Below are positions 1-9,340 of a stretch of DNA of 64,000 nt, piece by piece; position 1 is the stretch's first letter; each line of letters begins with the position of its first letter. This stretch comes from Clostridia bacterium UC5.1-1D10. GTDB taxonomy: Bacteria; Bacillota; Clostridia; Lachnospirales; Anaerotignaceae. Position numbers and translations under genes: made by a program. The stretch covers positions 124,001 to 188,000 of the forward strand of contig BBZU01000001.1 of assembly GCA_001304995.1 (NCBI GenBank). Direction: 5' to 3'. The notes under the pieces were generated by a model that ran no database searches, was not told the origin of the DNA, and saw only the letters and a list, made by a program, of their open reading frames with translations.

Positions 1-1324
1 CTTTCTTGACAAAAGGCCTGAAAATCAACCTCATCGACCTGAGAGAAGGCAAGGAACAGGAACGTTCCTTCCACTACGAAGGGGGCATCAAGGAATTTGT
101 TGCTTATATCAACAAAAACCGTCAGCCTCTTTATGACAATATTTTCTATGCCAGCGGCGAAAAGGACGGCGTGCTGGTGGAAGTGGCTTTCCAGCATAAC
201 GACGGCTACACAGAAAATATCTTTACGTTTGTTAACAACATCAACACCCCCGATGGCGGTACCCATCTGGTGGGCTTTAAATCCGGTCTGACCAAGACCA
301 TCAACGACTACGGCAAAAAATCGGCATCATCAAGGATTCCGACAAGAAACTTTCCGGTGATGACGTGCGGGAAGGCATGACAGCCGTTGTCAGCATCAAA
401 GTGGGCGACCCTCAGTTTGAAGGCCAGACAAAGGCAAAACTGGGCACCAGTGAGGCAAAAGGCGCCGTAGAAGCCGTTTTGAGCGAATATTTGACCTATT
501 TCCTGGAAGAAAACCCGGCAGTAGGTAAAATCATCATCGAAAAAGGTCTCATGGCTTCCAGAGCCCGTGACGCCGCCAGAAAGGCAAGAGAACTTGTCCG
601 CCGCAAAACAGGTCTGGAAAATACCCGTATGCCCGGGAAACTGACAGATTGCACCAGCCGCAACCCTTACGAATGCGAAATCTATATCGTCGAAGGGGAT
701 TCCGCCGGCGGTTCCGCTATCAAAGCCCGTGACCCCAAAACACAGGCGATCCTGCCTTTGCGTGGTAAAATTTTGAACGTGGAAAAAGCAAGACTAGATA
801 GAATCCTCAACAGTGAGGAAATCCGGAATATGATCACCGCATTCGGCACAGGTATTTCCGATGATTTTGACATGGAAAAACTCCGTTATCATAAAATCGT
901 TATCATGACCGATGCGGACGTGGACGGCGCGCATATCCGTACACTGCTTTTGACATTCTTCTATCGCTATATGCCCCAGCTCATCGAGGGCGGAAAGGTG
1001 TATATCGCCCAGCCCCCTCTCTATCGGGTAGAGAAGAACAAAAAGCATTATTACGTTTATGACGACGCCCAGCTGGAAGAACTTTACAAGGAAATCGGCA
1101 GAGATAACATCAAAGACGTACAGCGGTACAAAGGTCTGGGTGAAATGGACTACGATCAGCTCCGTGACACCACCATGGCCGTGGAACACCGTATTTTGAA
1201 AAAAGTTGACATCAGAGACGCCCTTTTGGCAGATGAAATCTTCAGCATGCTCATGGGGGACAGTGTAGAACCCAGACGGGAATTTATCGAGGAAAACGCG
1301 CAGTATGCGGAAATGGACTTCTGA
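1..1324 (+). CDS. gyrB: DNA gyrase subunit B, 5' truncated by window, one frameshift
   Basis: This is the C-terminal two thirds of the GyrB ATPase subunit of DNA gyrase, the cytoplasmic type II topoisomerase that adds negative supercoils. The first part carries the transducer region ([12 protein letters not shown], near 235-270). The second carries the TOPRIM motif EGDSAGGSA (near 690-720), the metal-binding DADVDGAHI (near 910) and the C-terminal QRYKGLGEM (near 1120). Reading starts before the window, so the start codon is missing. The frame breaks in the A run at 315-320: one missing base would restore [22 protein letters not shown]. Because gyrB is essential, a sequencing error is more likely than a pseudogene. 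gyrA follows 22 bp downstream, the usual co-transcribed arrangement. Confidence 0.95.
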
Positions 1325-1346
1325 TGAAAGGGATTGAGGTGAAACC

Positions 1347-3888
1347 ATGAGTGAAGTAAACAACGAGATGGATAAGATCGTTTCCGTGGACATCAACGAG
1401 GAAATGAAGCAGTGCTATATCGACTACGCCATGAGCGTTATCGTAGCCAGAGCCCTGCCCGATGTCCGGGACGGTCTGAAGCCTGTACAGAGAAGAATTC
1501 TCTACTCCATGAGCGAAATGAATCTGGAGCCCAATAAACCCTATAAAAAGTCCGCCCGTATCACCGGTGATACCATGGGTAAATACCACCCCCACGGTGA
1601 CAGCTCCATCTATGCGGCAATGGTGCGTATGGCGCAGAATTTCTCCATGCGTTATATGCTGGTAGACGGTCATGGGAACTTTGGCTCCATTGACGGCTAT
1701 GGCGCAGCGGCAGCCCGTTACACCGAAGCACGTATGTCCAAGGTGTCTGCGGCTATGCTGGCGGACATCGAAAAAGATACCGTAGATTTTGTGCCCAACT
1801 ACGACGAAACAGAAAAAGAACCTGTGGTACTGCCCGCAAGAATTCCAAACTTGCTTATCAATGGTTCCTCCGGTATCGCCGTTGGTATGGCAACCAATAT
1901 CCCTCCCCATAACCTGGGAGAAGTCATCGACGGCCTGACCGTCATGATTGATAATAAAATCAATGGCAAGGAAACCGATGTGGAAGAACTGATGGAATAT
2001 ATCAAAGGCCCTGACTTCCCCACCGGTGCAACCATTCTGGGCAAAAGCGGCATCCGCGCCGCATATCGTACCGGACGCGGTAAGATTCTGGTGCGTTCCA
2101 CAGCGGAAATCCAGCCCATGGGCAACGGCAGAGAAAAGATCGTTGTAACGGAAATTCCTTACATGGTCAATAAACTCCGCCTCATCGAAAAGATCGCCGA
2201 ACTGGTAAAAGAAAAACGTGTGGATGGCATCAGCGATTTGTACGACGCTTCCGCCGGCGATGATATTCAGATCATCATTGAGCTGAAAAAAAGATGCCAA
2301 CGCTAACGTCATCTTGAATCAGCTTTATAAATATACACAGCTTCAGGAAAGCTTCGGCGCTATCATGATTGCCCTGGTAAACGGCAAACCTGCTGTGCTG
2401 AATCTCCAGCAGATGCTGTCTGAATACCTGAAACATCAGGAAGATGTGGTGACCCGCCGTACAAAATTCAATCTGGATAAGGCGGAAAAACGTGCCCATA
2501 TTCTGGAAGGGCTGCGTATTGCCATTTCCAATATCGACGAAGTCATCCGCATCATCCGTACCAGCTACGATAACGCAAAGGAACGCTTGATGGAACGCTT
2601 TGGTCTGTCTGAAATCCAGGCACAGGCCATTCTGGAAATGCAGCTGCGCAGACTGCAAGGACTGGAACACGAAAAAATCGACGCGGAATATAAAGATTTG
2701 CAGGAAAAAATCGCTTATTATAAATCTCTGCTGGCGGACGAAGCCAAACTGTTGGGTGTTATCCGTGATGAAATGCAGGATATCAAAAATAAATACGCAG
2801 ACCCCCGTCGTACCCAGCTGGTGGCAAACCCCGGCGAAATCGACGTGGAAGACCTTATTGACGAGGAAACATGCGTATTCACTCTGTCTAACCTGAACTA
2901 TGTAAAACGTACACCTCTGATGACTTATAAGAGCCAGAACCGTGGCGGACGTGGTATCGTTGGGATGCAGACAAGGGATGAGGACTTCGTGAAAGACCTG
3001 TTCCTGTGCTCCACCCACGACACCATCCTGTTCTTCACAGACCATGGCAGAGTGTACCGTCTGAAGGGCTACGAAGTACCCGAAGCAGGCAGAACCGCAA
3101 GGGGTATGGCCATTGTCAACCTGCTGGAAATCGCCCCTGATGAATCTGTCACAGCGGTGATTCCCGTGAAGGAATTCAGAGAAGACCGTTATCTGGTGAT
3201 GCTGACAAAACAGGGTCTCATTAAGAAAACAGATATGGCAAGTTACAGCAATATCCGCAAAGGTGGTTTGATTGCCATTAACCTGCGTGAAGATGATAGC
3301 TTGATCTCCGTTATGACTACCGAAGGGGAAGACGAAATTCTGGCAGCAACCAGAAATGGTATGGGCATCCGTTTCAGTGAAAAAGATGTCCGTCCCATGG
3401 GCAGAACAGCTACCGGCGTGAAAGCCATTTCCCTGAGAGAAGGGGATTATCTGGTTTCCGCCATCAAAATGAGCCCCACAGCAAAAGTCCTCAACGTAAC
3501 GGAAAAAGGCTTCGGCAAACAGACATTGCCCGAAGAATTCAAAGTCCAGTATCGTGGCGGTATGGGTGTGAAGATCCATCAGCTTACAGAAAAAACAGGA
3601 CTGCTGACCGGCGTGCTAATGCTGGAAGAAAATGAGGAAATCATGCTTATCACTTCCGAAGGTGTTATCATCCGACTGCGGGGAGCGGATATTTCTACCA
3701 TCGGCAGAGTTTCTCAGGGTGTCAAACTCATGAATCTGGATGAAGGCGTCAGCGTGGTAGGCATTGCCAAGATCACCGAGGACGACATCGAATCCGAGGA
3801 AGAAGAACTGGCAGAAATGGAAGAAAAAGCGGCTGCGGAAAACGCAGAAAACGAAGAAATCACCGTTTCTGAAGATACAGAAGCATAA
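1347..3888 (+). CDS. gyrA: DNA gyrase subunit A, one frameshift
   Basis: This is the DNA-cleaving subunit of gyrase, which pairs with the GyrB encoded just upstream. The ATG at 1347 follows a GAGGTG site. The N-terminal part has the winged-helix and catalytic-tyrosine region ([10 protein letters not shown], near 1700-1730) and the quinolone pocket [13 protein letters not shown] (near 1590-1630). The C-terminal half has the beta-pinwheel repeats, including the GyrA box QNRGGRGI (near 2935), and ends in a very acidic tail. An extra A in the run at 2286-2292 breaks the frame; removing it restores [14 protein letters not shown]. The full length would be about 846 residues, normal for GyrA. The position equivalent to E. 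coli Asp87 is alanine, which is unusual (see findings). Confidence 0.95.
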
Positions 3889-3910
3889 AACAGAATCAAA
3901 AAATAGATAC

Positions 3911-3945
3911 GGGGCGGAAAGACAGATTTCCGCCCTGTTTTGTTT
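3911..3945 (+). terminator. Rho-independent terminator after gyrA
   Basis: The stem GGGCGGAAA/TTTCCGCCC has a six-base loop and is followed by TGTTTTGTTT, 23 bp beyond the gyrA stop. It closes the gyrBA unit. Confidence 0.85.
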
Positions 3946-4017
3946 CCTAAAAAGGAAAAACGGCAGAAAAGTTGAAAAAATCTCTTATACCCAAATGAAA
4001 AAAAGGAGGGCATCATC

Positions 4018-5136
4018 ATGGCAGAAGGCATCACCTATCTTTGCCCCAGCTGCGGCGCGTATCTGCGCTATGACGGCGGACAGGGGAAATGGGTTTGTGA
4101 TTATTGTGATTCATCATATACCAAAGAAGAATTGGAACAGCGGGGCGCAAAGATCGAAAACAGCGGCTATACCGTCAGCTCCGGTGACAGCGGCAAAACC
4201 GAAAACGTGGACTTTGCCTGTGAAGAAAACGTGGCAGAAGGCAAGGATCAGGAACATCTTCGGGCATACAGCTGCCCCAACTGCGGCGCGGAAATCGTCA
4301 CCGATGATGTGACGGCGGCTACCTTCTGCGTGTTCTGCGGCAATCCCACTGTAAACCCTCAGCAGTTCAGCGGAAAATATCATCCCTCCGCCATGATCCC
4401 CTTTGCGACAGATAAAAAACAGGCACAGGAAGCCTTTCTAAAGCTGTGTAAGGGCAAAAAACTCCTGCCTAAGGGTTTTACTTCTCAGCAGCGTTTGGAG
4501 AAGATCACAGGGGTTTATGTGCCTTATTGGCTCTTTGACTGCAAAGCGGACTTCGATTACCATGCTACCGGCGAAAATCACCTCATCTGGAGCGATGGGG
4601 ATTATGATTATACCCAAACAGACCTGTTCCATATCCATCGGGCAGGGACTATGGATTTTGAGAATATCCCTCTGGATGCTTCGGAAAATATGGAGGATGC
4701 CCTCATGGACGCGCTGGAACCTTTTGACTTTACAAAAGTGGAACCCTTTGATATGCGCTATCTCAGCGGTTATCTGGCGGAAAAATACACTTATGAGCCA
4801 AAAGACCTCTTTGAACGTATGAAAGACCGTGTTTCCAGAGGCATCGAAAATCGCGCTTCGGAAGAAGGCAGACGGTATGATGTGGTACATAGCGTACAGT
4901 GCAACACAAACTATAAATCCGACCATCAGGCCTATTTGCTGCTGCCTGTGTGGATGCTGGTAAGCAATTTTAAGGGCAAGAAATATCTCTTTGCCATGAA
5001 CGGACAGACAGGGAAAATCGTAGGGGAACTGCCCTGTGATACAGGTCGCAGTGTCACTTGGTTCCTGCTGATCTTCGTTATTGTATTTGTGGTTGCCTTT
5101 CTGCTGGTATGGCTGATTGGAGGTGTCATGGCATGA
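4018..5136 (+). CDS. Zinc-ribbon (TFIIB-type) single-pass membrane protein
   Basis: This is a 372-residue protein of unknown function. The N-terminus has two zinc ribbons: CPSCGAYL with CDYCDSS (residues about 9-37), and CPNCGAEI with CVFCGNP (about 87-113). A middle region of about 200 residues contains YVPYWLFDC. One strong transmembrane helix near the C-terminus (WFLLIFVIVFVVAFLLVW) anchors it, so most of the protein is probably cytoplasmic. The ATG follows AAGGAGG. It overlaps the next gene by 4 bp (ATGA), so the two are translationally coupled and probably act together at the membrane. Proteins of this type are common in Clostridia and are often annotated as TFIIB-type zinc ribbon proteins; a biochemical role is not known to me. 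Confidence 0.8.
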   Translation: MAEGITYLCPSCGAYLRYDGGQGKWVCDYCDSSYTKEELEQRGAKIENSGYTVSSGDSGKTENVDFACEENVAEGKDQEHLRAYSCPNCGAEIVTDDVTAATFCVFCGNPTVNPQQFSGKYHPSAMIPFATDKKQAQEAFLKLCKGKKLLPKGFTSQQRLEKITGVYVPYWLFDCKADFDYHATGENHLIWSDGDYDYTQTDLFHIHRAGTMDFENIPLDASENMEDALMDALEPFDFTKVEPFDMRYLSGYLAEKYTYEPKDLFERMKDRVSRGIENRASEEGRRYDVVHSVQCNTNYKSDHQAYLLLPVWMLVSNFKGKKYLFAMNGQTGKIVGELPCDTGRSVTWFLLIFVIVFVVAFLLVWLIGGVMA

Positions 5137-5960
5137 GAAAAACAGGTTTGGTATTTTTGTTGACCCTCGTCCTTTGTTTTACAGGCAGTCTGACAGCTTT
5201 TGGTCGTACAGAAGGCCATGTGTTCGATGAGGCGGGGCTCTATACCCAGGAGGAAGCGGCAGATTTGACTTCCAGAGCGGAAGCCATCGGGGAAACCTAT
5301 GGGATGGATGTGCTGTTTCTGACCACCAAAGATACCCAGGGATTGGAAGCCAGAGAGTATGCGGCACAGTTCTTTTTGGACGGGGATTTTGGCTATGGTG
5401 AGGAAAAAGACGGCATTGTGTTCATCATCGACATGGGCAGTCGGGATGCCCAGATGGTCACTTCCGGCGAAGGCATCCGCATTTTCACGGATTATTACAT
5501 CGACAAAATCTGGAATGAAGTACGGCCTATCCTCTCTGAGGGGGCATATTACGACGCCATGTCCACATTCCTGACAGATGTGGAATATTACTGCGGGGAA
5601 TACCAGAAATATCTGGCAAACCCCGAAGCTTATGAGTCCGAATACCAAAAAGAACAGGAAAGTCGGAATGTGGTTCTTTATATCGGCATTTCCCTGATTT
5701 TTGCCTTCATTGTGGCAGGGGTTTCCGTGGTGTTCATGCGCAAAGGCCATAATAATGTGAAGCCCTTCACCGATGGCAGAGCATATCTGAAGGAAAACGG
5801 CGTGAATTTCCGTGTGAACCAAGACGCCTTTGTCAGAACCCACACCACCAGAAAACGCATCGTCAAAAATGAGAACAATAATAATAATTCTTGGGGCGGC
5901 GGCTCCTCTACATTCTCCAGCGGCGGCCATACCTTTGGCGGTGGCGGCGGAAAATTCTAA
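5133..5960 (+). CDS. TPM-domain secreted, membrane-anchored protein
   Basis: The protein has 275 residues. It carries an N-terminal signal peptide (RKTGLVFLLTLVLCFTGSL), then a TPM domain (residues about 28-150; VFDEAGLYT, DGIVFIIDM). A transmembrane helix follows (VVLYIGISLIFAFIVAGVSV, about 190-210). The short basic tail ends in a low-complexity Asn and Gly/Ser run (GGGSSTFSSGGHTFGGGGG). TPM domains are extracytoplasmic and occur in phosphatase-like proteins and in proteins linked to membrane-protein repair. The ATG at 5133 overlaps the upstream stop and uses the GGAGG inside the upstream gene. Substrate unknown; coupling to the zinc-ribbon protein suggests one functional module. Confidence 0.82.
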   Translation: MRKTGLVFLLTLVLCFTGSLTAFGRTEGHVFDEAGLYTQEEAADLTSRAEAIGETYGMDVLFLTTKDTQGLEAREYAAQFFLDGDFGYGEEKDGIVFIIDMGSRDAQMVTSGEGIRIFTDYYIDKIWNEVRPILSEGAYYDAMSTFLTDVEYYCGEYQKYLANPEAYESEYQKEQESRNVVLYIGISLIFAFIVAGVSVVFMRKGHNNVKPFTDGRAYLKENGVNFRVNQDAFVRTHTTRKRIVKNENNNNNSWGGGSSTFSSGGHTFGGGGGKF

Positions 5961-5987
5961 ATATCACAGATTGTGAAAATAATTTAC

Positions 5988-6028
5988 AAAACTGCTGCTT
6001 TTTTCAAGAAAAGCGGCAGTTTTTTTTG
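5988..6028 (+). terminator. Rho-independent terminator after the TPM gene
   Basis: The stem AAACTGCTGCTTTT/AAAAGCGGCAGTTT (one G-T pair) is followed by eight T residues, 27 bp past the stop codon. Confidence 0.88.
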
Positions 6029-6097
6029 TTTGCCTGACAACTGGAAGAAAAAGTAAAAAAATAAAACAAAGAAATGGAAAGAAAATTTGATTTTTTG

Positions 6098-6126
6098 TTG
6101 AAAATCATCAGAAACGGTGGTATGAT
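6098..6126 (+). promoter_or_regulatory. Sigma-A type promoter for the small membrane protein
   Basis: TTGAAA and TATGAT are separated by 17 bp. The hexamers lie 36 bp upstream of the ATG at 6162. Confidence 0.6.
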
Positions 6127-6161
6127 ACCCATAAACCCAATGAAACAGGAGGAGAAGAAAC

Positions 6162-6449
6162 ATGTTAGGTTTTTTGTATGATCTGGGCTGCACACTTTCT
6201 CTTTTTGTGCTGGTGGTGTTTATGGAAGGGGTCATTGCCACCAGAAAAAACGCAAAATGGACAGGGCTCATTCTGCCTGTGGTGCTGCTGATCATTTCTG
6301 TTTTTGTGGGGGCATATATGCACGATTTGGGCGCGTTCCTGTTTTTGCTCATTCCTGTGGTCTTGTGTCTGGGGACCTATTTCTTTTCCAGACGTCAGGT
6401 GAAAAAAGGCATGGCTGCGCCTACCATCAAGGAACAGATGGAAGATTGA
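6162..6449 (+). CDS. Small membrane protein, unknown function
   Basis: The product has 95 residues, with three hydrophobic segments at about 4-24 (LYDLGCTLSLFVLVVFMEG), 33-52 (GLILPVVLLIISVFVGAY) and 57-76 (LGAFLFLLIPVVLCLGTYFF). A short charged C-terminal tail ends in KEQMED. The ATG has a strong AGGAGGAGAAG ribosome binding site, with its own promoter upstream and terminator downstream, so it is a monocistronic gene rather than a chance ORF. I do not recognise the family. The topology suggests a small integral membrane protein. Confidence 0.65.
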   Translation: MLGFLYDLGCTLSLFVLVVFMEGVIATRKNAKWTGLILPVVLLIISVFVGAYMHDLGAFLFLLIPVVLCLGTYFFSRRQVKKGMAAPTIKEQMED

Positions 6450-6454
6450 GCGGG

Positions 6455-6485
6455 AAAAAAAGGAGCGAAAAGGCTCCTTTTTTTG
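6455..6485 (+). terminator. Rho-independent terminator
   Basis: The stem AAAAGGAGC/GCTCCTTTT has a GAAAAG loop and a T tract, 5 bp past the small membrane protein gene. It could work in both directions. Confidence 0.85.
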
Positions 6486-6498
6486 TGGGGAAACCTAC

Positions 6499-6526
6499 TG
6501 TGACGGAGCCAAAAACATGATATACT
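6499..6526 (+). promoter_or_regulatory. Candidate promoter of the CapA-like gene
   Basis: TGTGAC and TATACT are separated by 16 bp, 39 bp before the ATG at 6566. The -35 is weak. Confidence 0.4.
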
Positions 6527-6565
6527 GGCTGTAATCAAATTGTCGAAGCAAAGGGGGGTTTTGTC

Positions 6566-7743
6566 ATGAAAAACGGTGGATGCTGCTGGCGGCGGCGTTC
6601 CTGCTCTGCGGCTGCGGCGGGGCAAAGGCGGAATATACAGCAGAGGCAGGCACTACGGAGCCTGTGGTGAAGGAAGTCACCATGGCTGTGGTGGGGGACA
6701 TCATGGTTCATGATTACCAATACGAGGAGGCCTATGATCCAGCAACGGGAACATATGACTTCATGCATAATTTTCAGGATGTGAAGCGGTATTTCGAGGG
6801 CTATGACTTCGTTATCGGCAATCTGGAACTGACTTTCGGCGGGCCGGACAGGGAATACGCTTCTTTCCCTTGCTTCAATACGCCGGACAGCTTTCTGGAC
6901 GCAGTGAAGGACGCGGGATTCAATCTGCTGACCACTGCCAATAACCACAGCATGGATACGGGAGAAACAGGGCTGAAACGTACCATTTCCCAGCTGGATG
7001 CCTATGACATCGACCATGTGGGTACCTACGCTTCGCAGGAGGCAAGGGACACCATTTATACAAAAGAAGTCAATGGCATCAACTTTGCCTTTGTATCGGC
7101 CACCTATGGCACCAACGGCATTCCTGTACCGGAAGATTATCTGGTGAACCATATTGACGATACCCTCATGGCGGATATTACAAGAGCTCAGGAATTGGCA
7201 GACGTTGTTGTGGTGCTGCCACACATGGGCAATGAGTATGAAACGGTGCCCAATGATATTTTTGTGGAATGGGCAGACAGCATGTTTGCAGCCGGCGCGG
7301 ATATTGTGCTGGCAAGTCATCCCCATGTGCTTCAGCGGATGGAATACCGTCAGGTAGACCACGGCGACGGCGTCCATGACGGCTTCATCATTTATTCTCT
7401 GGGGAATTTCATTTCTTCCCAGACAACACCTCCCAGAAACGCTTCCATTGTTCTCCATCTGACGGTGGAACAGGTGGCGGACAATCCGGCGGAAGTGAAA
7501 GAGGTTTCCTTCGTGCCCATTTGGACACAGTTCCGCAATGCCAATGACCAGAATCATTTCGTTGTGCGAAGCGTCTATGAGATGCTTACTCTGCCGGAAA
7601 GTGAACGGTATCAGGTGGTGCGCCCTAAGGATTATGGGCGTTTGAAAGAAATTCATGAGGAAACAGCCTGCTTCCTTTTGGACAAAAATATTCCTCTGGA
7701 ACAGATCCAGGACGAATATGTGTTTCCCAAGGAAATAGATTAA
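6566..7743 (+). CDS. CapA-family lipoprotein (metallophosphoesterase fold), one frameshift
   Basis: This is a CapA/PgsA-type metallophosphatase-fold protein of about 392 residues, probably lipid-anchored outside the membrane. The ATG at 6566 follows AAAGGGGGG. The A run at 6569-6573 lacks one base; restoring it gives MKKRWMLLAAAFLLCGCGG, a good lipoprotein signal with the lipobox LCGC. The fold motifs are GDIMVHDYQ (about residue 45), GNLELTFGG, TANNHSMDTG, LPHMGNEY and ASHPHVLQ, followed by YSLGNFISS. Family members take part in poly-gamma-glutamate or cell-envelope polymer handling. No capBC ligase genes lie next to it, so its substrate is open. It is monocistronic and followed by a FadR-type regulator on the same strand. 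Confidence 0.85.
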
Positions 7744-7894
7744 TTAAAAATGCAGTTTCCCTTGTGAAAATGGTATAAAGTTTCGGGAAAGTCGGTGGAA
7801 AGGCTTGCGGGAAGTTGACAGCGGTGCTAAAATAATATGGAAAGTACAAAAGAGAAAATGAATAAAAATACAGAAAATGTAAGGAGGAAGCGGC

Positions 7895-8623
7895 ATGGGG
7901 CGCGATTATTTGATGGAACAGGCGGAATACCTGAAAAAGGACCTGGGAAAACATAATATTTCACAGACACTGTTCCAAAGATTAAAAGAATTGATTATAG
8001 AAGGAAAGCTCCCTGCGGGATATATGATGCCCAATGAAAACATTGTCAGCGAAATGCTGGGAGTGGGCAGAAGCACGTTGCGGGAAGCCTATACAGCACT
8101 GGCAGTTTTCGGCTTTATCCGCCGCTCAAAGGCAGGCACATTTGTCAATGAGATCGATAATATCGTCAACATTGCGCCTTTCAGCATCACGGTGGAAAAT
8201 TCCGACCTGAATGACCTGTTGGAATTCCGGTATATGCTGGAAGGAGAAACAGCAAGCTATGCGGCAAAACGTGCCACAGCAGAGGATATTGCACAGATGA
8301 CCCATTGCTATGAAAAAATGATCGCTTACCGCAATGATGTGAACCTGTTTGTAGACTATGACTCTATGTTTCATATGCAGGTTTCTGCGGCAACACATAA
8401 TAAACTGCTGATCAGTACCATGATCGCGGCGAAGGAATCTTTTGAAAAAGGCATCCGCCTTGCCATGCGGGAGTCTTTGACACAGAATCCCAGAGTAATC
8501 GACGTGACCATCGAACTGCATGGGAAAATTCTGGAAGCCATCAAAAACGGCGATTATCAGACAGCATATTCCGCTATGCGGGAACATATTTCCTATGTAA
8601 ATCTGACAGTAAAATACGGTTGA
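7895..8623 (+). CDS. GntR/FadR-family transcriptional regulator
   Basis: The product has 242 residues. The N-terminal winged helix-turn-helix (about 25-90) contains NIVSEMLGVGRSTLREAY and the wing RSKAGTFV. The C-terminal all-helical FCD ligand-binding domain (about 105-235) contains LLEFRYMLEGETASYAA and the metal-ligand pattern D...H...H typical of FadR-subfamily proteins. Such proteins sense carboxylic acids or sugar acids and usually repress. The ATG follows AAGGAGGAAG. No target operon is adjacent: CapA lies upstream on the same strand and tRNAs follow. The ligand cannot be named from sequence. Confidence 0.88.
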   Translation: MGRDYLMEQAEYLKKDLGKHNISQTLFQRLKELIIEGKLPAGYMMPNENIVSEMLGVGRSTLREAYTALAVFGFIRRSKAGTFVNEIDNIVNIAPFSITVENSDLNDLLEFRYMLEGETASYAAKRATAEDIAQMTHCYEKMIAYRNDVNLFVDYDSMFHMQVSAATHNKLLISTMIAAKESFEKGIRLAMRESLTQNPRVIDVTIELHGKILEAIKNGDYQTAYSAMREHISYVNLTVKYG

Positions 8624-8634
8624 TACAGAACTTT

Positions 8635-8666
8635 GCCGGCAGGAAAAAATTTCTGCCGGGTTTTTT
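8635..8666 (+). terminator. Rho-independent terminator after the GntR gene
   Basis: The stem CCGGCAG/CTGCCGG is followed by TTTTTT, 12 bp past the stop. It separates the regulator from the tRNA cluster. Confidence 0.85.
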
Positions 8667-8676
8667 CAAAAAGTGC

Positions 8677-8705
8677 TTGACGAATGAAAAGAGTTGTGAT
8701 AATAT
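8677..8705 (+). promoter_or_regulatory. Promoter of the tRNA cluster
   Basis: TTGACG and TAATAT are separated by 17 bp, 33 bp before tRNA-Thr. Confidence 0.7.
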
Positions 8706-8738
8706 TATTCCTGTACTCGGTTCAAGTGCAAAATACAT

Positions 8739-8811
8739 GCCGATGTGGCTCAATTGGCAGAGCAGCTGACTTGTAATCAGCAGGTTATCGGTTCGAGTCC
8801 GATCATCGGCT
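8739..8811 (+). tRNA. tRNA-Thr (anticodon TGT)
   Basis: The 73-nt cloverleaf has acceptor arms GCCGATG/CATCGGC with discriminator T. The anticodon loop is CTTGTAA with TGT at 8772-8774, and the T arm contains GGTTCGAGTCC. CCA is not encoded. A T tract follows immediately. Confidence 0.95.
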
Positions 8812-8993
8812 TTTTTCTTATTTCTGGAAACGGGAATAAGTGATTGTAGAAAAATAACTACACAAAAATAAGGTTTATTTTTTCCTTTTCGAAGGAAAGG
8901 AAAAACCATTTCATCATTTTCCATTCATTTCCTCGTGACATTGCAAGCAATGTCAGGTCGGAAATTCATAAACGGAAAATGATTCCATTATAT

Positions 8994-9074
8994 GGGTGGA
9001 TTCCCGAGCGGCCAAAGGGGGCAGACTGTAAATCTGTTGCGATAGCTTCGAAGGTTCGAATCCTTCTCCGCCCA
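8994..9074 (+). tRNA. tRNA-Tyr (anticodon GTA)
   Basis: The 81-nt class II tRNA has acceptor GGGTGGA/TCCGCCC with discriminator A, anticodon loop CTGTAAA (GTA) and the long variable arm expected for Tyr. The T arm contains GGTTCGAATCC. The 180 bp between it and tRNA-Thr hold only short AT-rich hairpins; I see no gene there. Confidence 0.95.
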
Positions 9075-9087
9075 TTTTTTATACTGC

Positions 9088-9161
<74 letters not shown>

Positions 9162-9168
9162 TTCAAAG

Positions 9169-9199
9169 AACATCATGCGAAAGCATGGTGTTTTTTTTG
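9169..9199 (+). terminator. Terminator after the tRNA cluster
   Basis: The stem AACATCATGC/GCATGGTGTT has a GAAA loop and eight T residues, 7 bp after tRNA-fMet. Confidence 0.85.
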
Positions 9200-9289
9200 T
9201 TCAGGGACTGCGACCGAGGGGTTTCCGGGGCTTTGAGTGCGACCGTTGCCGTGGGCGGTTCTTTGGTGGAATTGTTCATAAGTTTATGG

Positions 9290-9295
9290 TATAAT
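9290..9295 (+). promoter_or_regulatory. Extended -10 promoter of the CAT-like gene
   Basis: A perfect TATAAT is preceded by TGG (extended -10), 45 bp before the ATG at 9341. The -35 (TGGAAT) is poor. Confidence 0.5.
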
Positions 9296-9340
9296 TCGCT
9301 TGAATAAAGTAAGAAATCAACTGCGATTTGGAGAATGATT

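Noticed and set aside
315-3888. Programmed frameshifting in gyrB and gyrA
   Set aside because: There is no slippery heptamer with a downstream pseudoknot that would be shared; the indels go in both directions (one missing base, one extra) and match homopolymer error seen throughout the window.
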